This document shows positions 11,047 through 23,716 of a DNA stretch of 64,000 nucleotides, one piece after another (position 1 is the first letter of the stretch; each line of letters starts with the position of its first letter). The notes under the pieces were generated by a model, which was not told the origin of the DNA, ran no database searches, and saw nothing but the letters and a program-made list of their open reading frames with translations. The position numbers and the translations under genes are program-made. The stretch is from Buteo buteo (Eukaryota; Chordata; Aves; Accipitriformes; Accipitridae): assembly GCF_964188355.1 (NCBI RefSeq), contig NC_134178.1:25135128-25199127 (forward strand), written 5' to 3'.

Positions 11047-14000
11047 AATTTTTGGGTAACCCTAGGTCAGTTATACAGCTCTTGTTATACCTCAAAGTAT
11101 CAGTTCAAGAATCTATTTTGTATGAATTCTTTTTTTTAACTTCCTTTTCAAAAATCTTTAGGACTTTACCTGTAAATACTTGAAAACTCCATATTGATCC
11201 AACAAAAAAAAAGCGCCTAAACTGTATGGAACATGATTTAGCCTGTCAGTCATCTGTCACTTGTTCAGAGTTTTTCTCTTGGAGACAGGGGAGGTTATTT
11301 TTCAGTATGCATTTTGGTAGTTTTGGCTGCACACTTTATATTGCATGGATCTTAGTGCTTGTGTATAGTAATGTGACCTGTAATTCTTAGACTTTAGTTC
11401 CCCAGGTAAATGACTGCCATGGACTGATGAACAAGGACATTTCAGTAACATCTTCCAAAGTTAAACTGACAGGTTAGAGTCATTCTGTGCATTACTGTCA
11501 TGTAACACCCAGAGAGCATGCAGGAGGGTCAAGCAATAGCTGAAGATGAACTAATCCCAATGAAAGTCTGTACATGCTTTACTTCAATTTTTTGAGAAGG
11601 AGGCATTTTCTTAGATTCTCACTTTCTATGTGAATTTTTTTATGGCTGTAGTCCTGTGCTGCTAGAATTAGTTTGTTACACTGTTGGTGGTGGGAAAGAA
11701 AATTTGCTCCCCCTGCCCCAATTTGATTATAGCCTTGAATATATGTAGGTGACTGCCAACAGTATCCCAGAAGAAATGCAGATTGGGTTTTTAAGAGGTC
11801 TAGTAGGAGAGTGTAGGAGTTGGTGGGATTTCTGCCAGTGTATTTGTGTTAAGGATGAGTATAGCATAAAAAGTTATAGTGGGCAATTCTGGAATAGCCT
11901 GCCTTAGTTTCCTAAGATTATGAAAAAAGTTGGTTAATATTCTGGAATATAAATATGTGTCCTACAGTTTGATCTTGGTGAATTTGCTGGGGAATCGCTG
12001 CTGTGGCGATGATAGCATTTTTGGTTGCAACTTGCTCTGCCTCTGTGTTTCTGCATGGGTCCACCTTGTACGGAAAAGGGTTGCTGGAGCATAATGCCTG
12101 AGACTGCCAGAAACCAAAGCAGTAAGTAGAAGCCTCAGAAAATGAGCATGAATGCTGCTTTCAGCTGCTTTTCAGGCTTAATGTGTTCCTACCTTTAGCT
12201 GAAGGTGAGTTCTGATGGTGGCATTGTTTAAGCCATCAGATACACTGACCATGTGATAGAGTATATAAAGCATAGCTACTTGATGTTTTAGTACAGAAAT
12301 GAAATCTTAAAAGCTTTTTGAAAAATTACAGGTAGAATTTCTATAGTAACATAATGAAATAGCAAGGTAAAATTTGTGGAATTACCTAATGTTTTAATCC
12401 AGTGCATGTGTGCAATAGAACAAGCTAAGCAAATTTTCAATGTTTTAGAAATATTTTTAAGTATTTCATAACAAAGGTGAGAGGCTTAACACGTGCATTT
12501 TTGAGTATTTCTATATATTTTGTCTGAAAACAGTAGAAGTATTTCTAATAAATAGAAGTCATAAAACAGTATGCTATAAAAGTGCAATTTACTTTACACC
12601 TGGTAATGCAGGATGCAGTAGAGTAACACTAAATAAAATCTAATGCAGTGAATTTGGCAGAGTACTAACTGTACATTTAGATGATTGCGCTATTAACCTC
12701 TTCAATATACCCTCTCTAGTTTGTGGGCTACCTTTTATTACAGTAATAAGTGATAAGGACTACTATTAGCATTATGAGATGAATAGTACCCCCCAATTCA
12801 ATTTTCTTATCCAAACTGTTATGACAATGACCTATATAGTCTTTAAGATTAAATTAATTTTGGTTCAGAGGGCCAGCATATGTCTTATGATTCTCTTAAG
12901 TCCTACTTAAGCCTTACTTTGATGTTTTATTTGGTATATCTTATATAACAATTAAGCTCAGACTAGAATATTGTATTATAGTTTTGCCCTGGTTTCTTTC
13001 TGAAGTGCTGTTCCTTCCTTAGAAAAAGCTGTTCAAAGAAAGTTATTTAGTTTAGTCACAAGCCAGATGCTGCTGCAGCTGAAGCTGCCCATTGCATAGT
13101 CCTCAACTGTGCTCATTCAGGTATGTGTATCAAGACTTATTCTTGAATTAGATGGTCATACATTCTGTAATAAAACAATCTTGCAGTCTAAATAAATCTT
13201 TGTAGAATATGGCACAGAAGGCGCTTTTTCTTAATCTGTCAGTTTTCATTAATGAAACTTTTTTCTTTAGACTTTATGGTTAATTTTAGTCAGTCTGGAT
13301 AGTGGTAAAATACTCAAAGCAAAACCAAAAGTTTTGGAAGAAAGTATTTTGTAAAAGAGAATAAAGTTTCTCAAGGGTAAAGCTTCAGCTTAAGCTCACT
13401 TCATACTAAAACCAACAGAATTCGCCAGGAAAGATTTTATGAATGTACCAAACCCCAGAAAAGCTTTAAGTGGAGTTTGTACCCTACATGCTAAAGAATC
13501 CATTCCTCTGTCAAGGATTCTCCCCACTTTTATTTTCTGATAACTAGCATGGGATGAATTGATGTTTAAGAATAAATGGATGCTAATGATTATGGAGATA
13601 AAAAAGTGAACATAACTTGAATAATTTTATAAATCCATCGAAAACTAGGTGGTGTTCCCCTATAAGCTAATGCATGCATCTCCTTCATGTGAGTATGAAC
13701 TGTGAAAGTCTTTAATTCATTACTTAATTTCTGTAAATCCCCCCCCCCCTTGATATGCTTGTGCCTTCATTTTAATGCATGGATAGCCTCTTTATCTTGG
13801 TTAGGTCAAATTTAGATGTGTAATGAATTTCAATCTCTTTTTTCAAAGGTGTTTAAAGATTGTGTCTGTTTGTTTGTTTGAGAGCTGTAGGGATCCAGCT
13901 TTTTTGTATCCCTTCATGTTCAGTTCTGCAGACAGCAGAGCTAATGATGTGTACTTTTCTCTGCATTCTGTAAAGGAATTGGTACCTGTGCAAAGGTAAA

Positions 14001-14850
14001 AATAAAAAATACAGCTATGATTTGGATTAATTCCTTCAAAGGATGTAGAAGGAACGTATTCCACTGTAACATTTCTCATTGTTCTTTTTGGGCACACTGA
14101 GCCTTGAAAACTGAGATAAACTGAAAAAAGTTTGTGCTTTTGAAGGCAAGGAGACTGGATAATAGCACAGATCAAAATCCAAATTCCAAATGCATAACTT
14201 AGTCTTAGAAATTCATTTTAGGAAAATGTGGCACAGACTAATCCTAAATTCAGTCATAGGTCGCATGAGACTGTTCTGACATTTAGAATGGTCCTCAGCA
14301 TGGCAAGCTTTCAGGGTGACATTTAGATGGAACTTTTTAGAAATGCATCACGTTCTCAGTAAAGTGCTGTGGAGTAGAGCAGATTTATAGAGCGGGGAGC
14401 CTATTATGCAGAACTGTAGATCACTGCTGTCTACCAATAAGGCTAGCTTTTTTGCTAATATTCACCAAGTGTCCTTTGCCTTTCTTCTCTCCTTGTTGAA
14501 GTAACAATTCAATTTGATGATGTTCTTTTAAAATATTTTTGGTGGGAACACTAAACTTCTGTCTTTTGTCTAATCACCTGCTCAATCCACCAGCTGCTTT
14601 TCCTTTAACTGTTTCTTCCATTTTGCTTTAAGCTGCATGTTTACACCAAAGTTGGTCAGATCAAGCATTGTAGATATAATAATGTAGCTGGGTTCTTGAT
14701 AGGATATCCACCATATTCTTGTGTACTCTCTATATACAATTACAATGATAAAATAAATCCATGAAAAGTAATTTCTGGAATGCAGTGTTACTATGTAGAG
14801 TACACTGTTGCCCTGGGACAAATGTACTGTTCAGAGAGTGGAAACACATT
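11047..14850. other. Unique AT-rich non-coding sequence
   Basis: Nothing assignable except an 11-C run at 13739-13749. The longest frame (110 codons, - strand, 13843-14175) is low in information and has no recognisable domain. Confidence 0.6.
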
Positions 14851-14874
14851 AAAAAAAAGGGGGGGGGGGGGGGG
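14851..14874 (+). repeat. A8G16 homopolymer junction
   Basis: Eight A (14851-14858) run directly into sixteen G (14859-14874). Its length may be affected by replication slippage and by sequencing error. Confidence 0.85.
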
Positions 14875-16298
14875 CATAAAATGACTGTAGTTACCTGGTG
14901 TCAAATTTTGTGAAATTACTATTATAGCACACTTCTGGAGTTCTGCAAATTACATGGCATCTTCTGTAACATAGATAAAAATATTTCCTAGAAATCTGTA
15001 AACATAGTTTCTCAAGAATGTCTAATTTTTTTTGATAGATCTGTGACTACTAAGCACCTCTCTCTAGACTCTGTTATGCTTCTTAACCTACTGGCAACAT
15101 AACTGAATTTGGATCATCTGGGTTCAGAGGCCCAGATCCCTGAAACTTTTACTCATGCATCCTTGTTTTCCCTGTGTATCCAGTTCATCCAGTTATATGG
15201 AGTAGAGGCTTGGCTGGCTGTTTATTTGCATTCAGCCACTAGCTTAGTTGGCCTTACATGGTAGGTACTCTTCACTAGTGTTTTGAATGAGGGTTTCTAC
15301 TATGTATCAATAGAAAGGGCTGATGAAATAGGTAGAAATAATGAATGCCTTATATCAATGCAATGTACTAAATGAACTTTGAGGCCACATCTGAGTTTGA
15401 GTATCAGAATGCTGTTTACTGATGTTACAGAAATGAGCAATGGAAATGTTAAAGATGTGATATTATAACAATGAGAGGGGTTGTTTAGTGTGGTTTTTAG
15501 GTTAATTCATTCATAGTTAAAGTCCTTTTTGCTAGTATACCATCACATCATTTCCTTTTTCTATGTCCTCATTTATATTGCTTTTATATTCTACTGCTTT
15601 GGAAGTCTATTCTAATTAACTCTTTCACAGATTAGTGCAATTGAAGTTACAGCTTGGTAAAGCTGAAGGTCAGTGCACCTTCATGATGACTGGGGGATTA
15701 GGAAGATATTTAAAAACTTACAGTTGATAAAAATTCATGAGAGGACACCCAGTTATTAACCTGATTTCAGCTAAAAAGAAATCTGATATTGTTTTCACAA
15801 TTTTAAAGAGACCTTCCAATTTGTGAAAAGCTCGCTGCTTGCTTCTTTCTATGCAAATTTCCTAAAATTATGTGAACTCTTGATGTTGCAAAATGTAGGA
15901 TGCTCAACTGGTGTAGCTATGCAGGTGGAATTAGGGTTTTTTTGTGTTAATGAAGAAAGGGAAGTATCTGACAATTCATTATTTCATGTAATGATCTACA
16001 TCCTCATAAAGAAATTTACAAATGAAATACAGAAGACTATCATTCACTTAACTCTGTACAACTTGTAAAGATAGAACTAGCAGAGAATATTCATGGAGAG
16101 TTTCATTCAGGCTTCAGTTCAGCAGGTAGACAGAAAACTTTAAAAATGATCAGGTCAAGCCAGGCTGAAATAAATGCATTTGTGTACGTACGTGAGTACC
16201 AGCTATCCTTTCTGCACCCCCAAAAAGCATAGTCCTAAAATGGTGGTATGTTGTTAATGAAAAAATTCAGAGAAAAACAAAGGAAACTAAGGCATGGA
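14875..16298. other. Unique AT-rich non-coding sequence
   Basis: I see no gene, RNA gene or transposon. The 81-codon + frame at 15823-16068 has no recognisable feature. Confidence 0.6.
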
Positions 16299-16540
16299 TG
16301 AAAATGGCTTTATTCCAATTTTGCTTGGCAGGGGAATAAAGCGTTTAGAGCACTCGTGCAGGGATGTGCAATGCAGGCTTAGTGGTCTCCTTGTGTGAGT
16401 GTCCTCCCACCCTACAGGTGAGTGTCCTAATCCTTGGTTTAAAAGGTATTTTAGGGCTGCTTCTGCTTTTCTTGGGGAGGCACAATCCTCCCATGCTTAG
16501 GAAGAGTGTACTGGCTATCAGGGTGCTCATTTTCTAAATG
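16299..16540 (-). other. Unclassified possible transcript 3' end or repeat remnant
   Basis: This is a locally more structured, less AT-rich block. On the - strand it carries a 61-codon frame (16345-16530) followed downstream by AATAAA (complement of 16309-16314), an order that would fit a degraded processed transcript or repeat. No target duplication, domain or family is recognised. Confidence 0.2.
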
Positions 16541-19500
16541 ACTGTGCTTTAAGAATGCTCCAAAACTACAAAAGAGCAAAATAAAAATTTTGAAATCAGC
16601 TTTCTACATTAGACCTTCTATGGGGATTGAGAGGGTAGATAGGATGTTGCTAGTTTCATTTATTCCTGGTACCTACACAGCTATTGGAGTGAAATTTAGA
16701 TGTCAGTTTTTGTGATTTGTTTGGTTGTGGCTTTTTTTTTCCCCTCTCCTTCCTGTTGTAATCAAGTATCTCAAAAGTAAAACTTGCAAAAGCAAGATAA
16801 TATGTAATAGCAGTAAATAACTTTATGGGAACTAGTGTAAAGATAAATATTAAGTAGGGTTTTTCTGTGCCTAATAAGACAATGACTAGCTACAGGTCTT
16901 GAATACTTCTCCCTCACTATGTTTTTACAAAATGTTGTATAATTAGACTGAGTTAGAAGTTGGGAGTCATGTTTCTTTTTAATTTATTTTTGAATTATTG
17001 AAAACAAGACTATGTCAATTCCCCTTGCATATAGAAAGGGAAAGAAGAATGAGCATACAGAATTCAGGGCCAGAAGTATGTAGTAAGGAATTTTAGAGTT
17101 TGAAAGAGTGGAAGAAATTATAGGATCAAGATAGATTTGTTTCTCTTGGGAGATGGCAAGCTATGTTTAAAAAAAAAAAAAAATTAGTAAGGCCAGTTGA
17201 TGGCAAAACTGACACAAGTAAGGCAATGAACTTCATGCTGGAGGTAGTGTTCCTGTGAATGACTTCTTGTGCTGTAGCTTCAGGATGTTGCTGCAACTAA
17301 GATTAAGAAACAGAAGACCTGCTTGAAGTCAATGCATAGGTTTCCTACAGATCTGTAGAAAATTAAATGGCTGTTCTGAAATTGTGGGATTGCCCACATA
17401 ACTTTAGATAAAGCTTTGTCTTCCAGATTCTTGAACTATAATGGGTTGCTCTTTGGATTCCCAACATTCCCTAATATTTTTCATGAAGAACAGTTTTGTC
17501 TTTGTGATGAATGACCACAGGGTGGCAACATTAAAAAAATGAAACCCCAAAGCATGAGCCCTTGCTAAACAGATGTACAGATAAGGGGAGAGTTTGGTCT
17601 TGCATAGATTTGTAGATTTTCAGGTTGTGTCATGAGAGGGCAAGTACAAATGGGTGTAAGTGTGTGTCTGAGCATATGGCCCAACCTTAGTTTTTTTTGT
17701 GAAGTTCAGTAGCTTAAGAGCTTATGGTTACAGCTACTAGCTTTGCTTAGGGATGTAGGAAGAGAAACTTGATTCAAAATGAAACATTTTCAGTCTTTAC
17801 TCTGGTCCAAAAATTTTTGTGATAGAAGGTAATGTTTTATTCTGATAATCCGAAGTGAAGAGTTACTGATCTGTTGAAAACATCGAGGACAGGGCTGGCT
17901 GGCAGTTGGTGTGATGCACAAAAATATGCTGCAGTGTTACCATGATAAAGGAATAGGATGAAGAGCCAACCTGCTGCTAATATTAATACTCATTTGAAAT
18001 TTTAGAGTTAGTAAAATTAACACATGCAGCAAATAAATTGATTTTAGAGTTCTCAGTTGCATATTAAAATGCATATATTTTGTTGTATCTTCTCTTTCTA
18101 GTACGATCAATGTCTTTAAAATATTTTTTAAAAGCATAAATTGTCTCAATGCCATTTCACAACTGGCTTATGTTTTTTTCTAAATGCTTGTTTTTAAAGT
18201 AATAAAGTTCTTGAGACTTCAAAGAGCTTATGTCTTGGGATATGTACAGTTAACACCTGTTTGATTATTGCAATGTGATTATAAATGCATGTTCTACACT
18301 TCATTCTAGAAACTGGTTCACAGAAGGTATAATAGTTTTCTACTGTTATAGTCTAATGAAGTGAAGAAGTGTCAAGAGGTGAATTTAAGCCTTGTTGATA
18401 AATCTATGAATGGATTGTAATCTGTTTATCAGAAGGGGTTTAGTTGGGGGGATTGGGTCTCTACTTCACGTGGTTTGCTTTCTACTGCTTTATTGGATGA
18501 CTTGACTTTTAACAAGTAGGAAGAGGTTCTGAATGAATCACTGGAACTTTGAACCCCTCCAGGAGACAATTAGGAGAGTGTTTAATAATAAAAGATTTAG
18601 TAATCAGGCTGAATAATGGTAAGACCTACTCAATCTTCTTCTCTTCCATTTATAAAAGTATTTCAGTAAATCTGTGAGACGCAGTCTACCTTAGTTGCTT
18701 GTACAAAACTGAGAGGAAAAAATTACCAGCTGCATGTCAGACTTGATATCAACTTATTATTAAGCACATCTGCAACAAGTAATTGTGTGCTTGCATGTGT
18801 ATACATCTACAAAAAGAGTAGCTAGCCCCATAAGCTGTTCCTACAACTGTCATTAATATAATATATATGAATATAAATTCCTTTCCAGACGTGTAGGTAA
18901 ATGGTGTGGCATCCTTTTCTACATGCTTTCCATGGTTTTTTCCAGTCAATTTTTTTTTTTTTTACTTTTTGACTTGTATGACAATAGGGTAATAGTGATT
19001 AGCTTTTCCATAGGCATTTAGCTCTATCTGGCAGAAGAAAATTAAGGATCAATGCTACTACAAAAGTATTTTCCTCAAAAAATGAATAAATTAAATTAAT
19101 AATTTGAAGCCTGCTAAACTAAGAGGGAAATCACCCAAGAAATGTGTAAGCATATGTCTACTCTGTACTGCTGAATCTCATATATTTGAATTTTACACTA
19201 AATGGCATCCAAGCAGGACTGGTGTGCATTACTAGAAGAAAGACTAGTGTGCAGCTAGACATGTATGTTTAATATTTTCTGCTGCGCTTTTTCTGTCTAG
19301 TAGCTCCAAGTCAAGATTTAGACTTTTGCTTTGTTCTAGGAGAATGTGCAGACTTTGCCTTTTAAGGTGGTGACAGCCACTGCAGATGTCACAATTTATC
19401 ACTTGGCTTTAACACAAATGTGACATGATCTCATTAAATTTCTGCCATGAGATTTTATTGCTTTAATAATTTGTTGCAATATTTATAGAATACTATGATG

Positions 19501-19699
19501 AATTGTATTGAATTTATCATATTATCCAATAAATAACATGACAGAACAATAAATCAATCACATTTCAAAAAGCATTAAATTTGCATTGTCTAAAATTCTA
19601 TATCCAAGCATAATGAGGGCTCCTCTGAAAATATAAGGGAAGTTTATTAACTTGAAATCTTTCATGGTAAACTGATTAGTTTGGGTCTTGTTCAAAAAT
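16541..19699. other. Unique AT-rich non-coding sequence
   Basis: Nothing assignable. It holds a 15-A run (17169-17183) and a poly-T stretch near 18950-18963. Confidence 0.6.
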
Positions 19700-19721
19700 G
19701 CCTTAAGCTATTGTCTGGTAG

Positions 19722-21676
19722 TTGGCGACTTTTCCCACGTGCTGCAAGTTGAACTGCCGAGGAAAACAACCGGCCTGGCTGAATGGGGAGCTTTTGCTAG
19801 GACTCAAGAAAAAAAGGAGAGTTTATCATCTCTGGAGGATAGGGCGGGCAACTTGGGAGGAGTACAGGGATCTTGTTAGATCATACAGAGAGAAAATTAG
19901 AAAGGCAAAAGCTCAGCTAGAACTAAATCTGGCCACTATCGTAAGGGACAACAAAAAATGTTTTTACAAATATGTTAACAGTAAAAAGAATCCCAAGGAG
20001 AATATCTATCCTTTAATGGATACAGAAGGGAACGTAGCAACCAGTGATGAGGAAAAGGCTGAGGTACTTAATGCCTTCTTTGCCTCAGTCTTTAACAGTG
20101 AGTCCAGTTATCCTCAGGGTACTCCACCCCTTGAGCTGGAAGGTAAGGATGAAGAGCATAACATACCCCCCTTAATCCAGGAGGAATGAGTTAGGGACCT
20201 ACTACACCATCTGGACAGTCAGAATTCTATTGGACCTGATGGGATCCATCCAAGAGTACTGAGGGAACTGGCAGAGGTCCTTGCCAAGCCACTGTCTATC
20301 ATCTATCAGCGATCCTGGTCAACAGGGGAGGTCCCAGAGGACTGGAGGCTTGCCAATGTGACTCCCATTTATAAGAAGGGTTGGAGGGAGGATCCGGGGA
20401 ACTACAGGCCTGTCAGCCTGACCTCAACCGGGGAAGATTATGGAACGGTTTGTCTCAAGAGCACTCCCATGGCAAGTCCAGGACAAGCAGGGGATCAGGC
20501 CCGGTCAGCATGGGTTTACGAAAGGCAGGTCCTGCTTGACCAACCTGATCTCCTTCTATGACCAGGTGACCCGCCTAGTGGATGAGGGAAAGGCTGTGGA
20601 TGTTATCTACCTGGACTTCAGCAAGGCCTTTGACACTGTCTCTCATGGCATCCTCCTTGAGAAACTGGCGTCTCGTGGCCTGGATGGGTGCACTCTTCAC
20701 TGGGTGAAAAACTGGCTGGATGGCCGAGCCCAGAGGGTTGTGGTGAATGGAGTAAAATCCAGTCGGCAGCTGGTGACAAGCGGTGGTTCCCCAGGGCTCG
20801 GCGTTGGGCCCCGTTCTGTTTAATATCTTTATCAATGATTTGGATGAGGGGATTGAGTGCACCCTCAGCAAGTTTGCAGACGACACCAAGTTGGGAGGCA
20901 GGGTCAATCTGCTTGAGGGTAGGGAGGCTCTACAGAGAGATCTGGACAGGCTGGATCGATGGGCTGAGGCCAATCATATGAAGTTCAACAAGGCCAAGTG
21001 CCGGGTCCTGCACTTTGGTCATAGCAACCCCATGCAGCACTACAGGCTTGGGGAAGAGTGGCTGGCAAGCTGCCCAGCAGAGAAAGACCTGGGGGTGCTG
21101 GTTGACAGCCGGCTCAATATGAGCCAGCAGTGTGCCCAGGTGGCCAAGAAGGCCAACGGCATCCTAACCTGTATCAGAAATAGTGCGGCCAGCAGGAGCA
21201 GGGAGGTGGTTGTTCCCCTGTACTGGGCACTGGTGAGGCTGCACCTCGAGTACTGTGTTCAGTTTTGGGCCCCTCACTACAGGAAAGACATTGAGTTGCT
21301 GGAGCGTGTCCAGAGAAGGGCAACCAAGTTGGTGAGGGGCCTGGAGCACAAGTCCTATGAGGAGCGGCTGAGGGAGCTGGGGCTGTTTAGTCTAGAAAAG
21401 AGGAGGCTGAGGGGAGACCTTATAGCTTCCTACAACTACCTGAAGGGGGTTTGTAGTGAGGTGGGTGCTGGTCTCTTCTGTCAGGTGGCTGGATATAGGA
21501 CGAGAGGAAATGGCCTCAAGTTGAGGCAAGGGAGATTTAGGTTAGATATTAGGAAAAATTTCTTTACTGAGAGGGTTGTCAAATATTGGAATAGGCTGCC
21601 CAGGGAAGTGGTTGAGTCACCATCCCTGGAGATATTAAAGAAGTGAGTGGATGGGGTACTTCAGGATATGGTTTAG
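19722..21676 (+). pseudogene. CR1 ORF2 reverse transcriptase, broken
   Basis: The frame encodes the region before the fingers (PAWLNGELL...), then GPDGIHPRVLREL and VTPIYKKG (about 20232-20380), the palm motif YLDFSKAFD with catalytic Asp at 20614-20616, and FADD at 20873-20884. The C-terminal region ends in RLPREVVESPSLEILKK. It is interrupted by a TGA at 20187-20189. It then shifts frame near 20430, and again near 20790 where GGTGGTTCCCC appears to carry an extra G. A TGA at 21644-21646 probably came from CGA, with the ancestral TAG likely at 21674-21676. The endonuclease domain is missing or reduced to a trace. The catalytic residues survive but no functional protein can be made. Confidence 0.93.
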
Positions 21677-21732
21677 AGGGTATGGATGATGGTTGGACTC
21701 AATGATCTTGAAGGTCTTTTCCAACCAAAATG

Positions 21733-21748
21733 ATTCTATGATTCTATG
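21733..21748 (+). repeat. CR1 3'-terminal octamer repeat (ATTCTATG x2)
   Basis: Two exact tandem ATTCTATG units close the CR1 copy. In CR1 these replace a poly(A) tail and are thought to prime reverse transcription at the target. Confidence 0.9.
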
Positions 21749-21749
21749 A

Positions 21750-23688
21750 CTTAACTTTAAAAATAGAGTACTTCGGCAATGAGTATTATCTTCTCCTGGA
21801 ATAGGTACATAAACTCAATGCAGGAGCAGAGAATAAATGATCACTTGAGGCCTTCAGCTGAAATGGTTTGTCCAATGCTGATTTGTCTCTTAATTTGGTT
21901 GAATAGTAGTGACACCATCACTAGAACTGAAGGAGCAGGAAGGAGAGTACATGAACAGAGAGCAGAGTAACCCGTAACAACCCCTTCTTTTTGTCTTAAC
22001 CACCTTTTAAAGGAATCAGAGTTGCTAATTCAAGCTAGCTATGAAGCCCTGAGGATAGCCAGGCTGCATGAATTACAGGTGTTCCTGATAGCTGCTAAGT
22101 AGTAAGAGAGTTAATGCTATATGTAGTAAAGGAAGGTGAAATAAAAAGCTTGAATGAATGACAAAAGCAGTGACAGTTTATTATTTAATCCTCAAGGTTG
22201 TTAGGTTTTTCTTTTTTTTACTTAAAGTATGCTCTGTTTATGTTCAGCCTCCCCCACCCCCATATATTATGATTCATTGTAGATTGGTGCTATGGTTATT
22301 TCTAAAATTGCAGTTATTATTTGTATGAACTCCTGTAATCCAAAGATTCCAAAACAGGGAGCAGGGCACCAGTGTGATGAAAATTATACAACTACATGCA
22401 GAAACACTCCAAACACCACTGATGCAGATCCTTGACCTACGATGTCTGCCGTCCAAGTATATGGTGAGAACAGGGAAGGATGCGGACAGATGAGAAAGTA
22501 CAAAGAAATAATTAAACAGTAATATCTATTTAACTCAGCTCATCTGCAGCCTTATCAAATTAAGGTTCCTTACACAGAAGTAAATTTTTAAGGATCAGAA
22601 GAATTTTATTAAGATTGATTTTGTAAGGACATACAGTATGTCATCCAAGCATAATACATAGTGTCGTACTTGTTTCCTAATACAAAAAAATACATAGAGG
22701 CAGACCAAAATTGGAGTCTGTCTTAAAAAGGGGAGAAATTTAAGAGGCCAAAGCAGTAATTGGGATTTCTGTGGCAGCCTGGATTTAAAAATCAAAATAT
22801 TATATTGAATTATGAAAGAAAAATATATCTTCCTTATTAATGTAAATCTTCAACACTTTCAGATGAGTCAACCTTTTTGCTCTGTCAGAATGAAACATTT
22901 CATCTTTTGTGTATGGAGCTGAAGGGGAAGCATGTTGTTGCAGTTCAGTTCTACTTGAAAATACCTCTGGTATAGAGGTGTTGCTTTTTTCCTTCACACT
23001 TCTGTTCTTGCATGTGTGGCAAGTGCTCTGTTATCAGTGCAGGTGTGTGACTTCTGTAAAGAGCTGCTTTATATAGTTTGAATAGACATCATGGGAAATA
23101 CAGCTAAATCTGGAGGTCTAACTGTCCCTTTCTAAAAACTAATGAAATATGCTAAGTGGAATCAAAGCAATAGGAAGTTTCCAGAAAAATTACACAACTT
23201 TTTAATTTAGCACACTAATGAAATGTTTCAATTTAGTTTTGTCCATCTTGAAAGGAAGTATCTTATTTTCCCTTTCTGAAAGTAAAAGTGATGAAATAAT
23301 TTTGCTTTTTTTTTAACTCTGTCATTACTCTGTCATCTTGGTCGATACTTAGCAGTTTCTGTGAAAATTTGGTGGGAAGCAGATTGACAATGCTAGGTGA
23401 AATAAGAAATTGTTACATCAAAATATCCCAAGGGTTGTTACTGGAGTAATTATCTGAATAATGTGAAGTTTTAGACCCTGATCTGAATCCAGAGGAATGA
23501 CCATAAAGTTCTGTTCCCCACTTCATGCTATGGTAAGGTTGAGTTGGTCTCTCTGGTGCAGGCTCAGAATGGTTTCCTTGTGCTGTGGAGTAAGGAAGCA
23601 TTTTGCATTATGACATGGTGTCCGATTACTGGGACAGAAAGGCATTCTTACTTGATCATATTGTATAAAGAACAGAGGATTGCTTATT
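21750..23688. other. Unique AT-rich non-coding sequence
   Basis: No gene, RNA gene or transposon is recognised. Frames of 60-66 codons on both strands are chance openings. Confidence 0.6.
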
Positions 23689-23716
23689 CCCCCCCCCCCT
23701 TTTTTTTTTTTTTTTT
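23689..23716 (+). repeat. C11T17 homopolymer junction
   Basis: Eleven C (23689-23699) run into seventeen T (23700-23716). No retrotransposon body adjoins it. Confidence 0.85.

Larger units (their letters stand above)
19700..21749 (+). mobile_element. CR1 LINE, 5'-truncated, + strand
   Basis: A roughly 2-kb non-LTR retrotransposon copy. It covers the ORF2 reverse transcriptase and C-terminal region through to the 3' end, which finishes with TTCCAACC followed by two ATTCTATG octamers (21733-21748), the hallmark of CR1. Its base composition is more GC-rich than its flanks. The left edge is approximate: clear homology starts near 19750. CR1 insertions are usually 5'-truncated by incomplete reverse transcription and lack long target duplications, as seen here. 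Confidence 0.93.

Noticed and set aside
16299..16529. Possible LTR with TG...CA ends
   Set aside because: The flanks (CATGGA and TTTTCT) do not match and no promoter/poly(A) order supports it.
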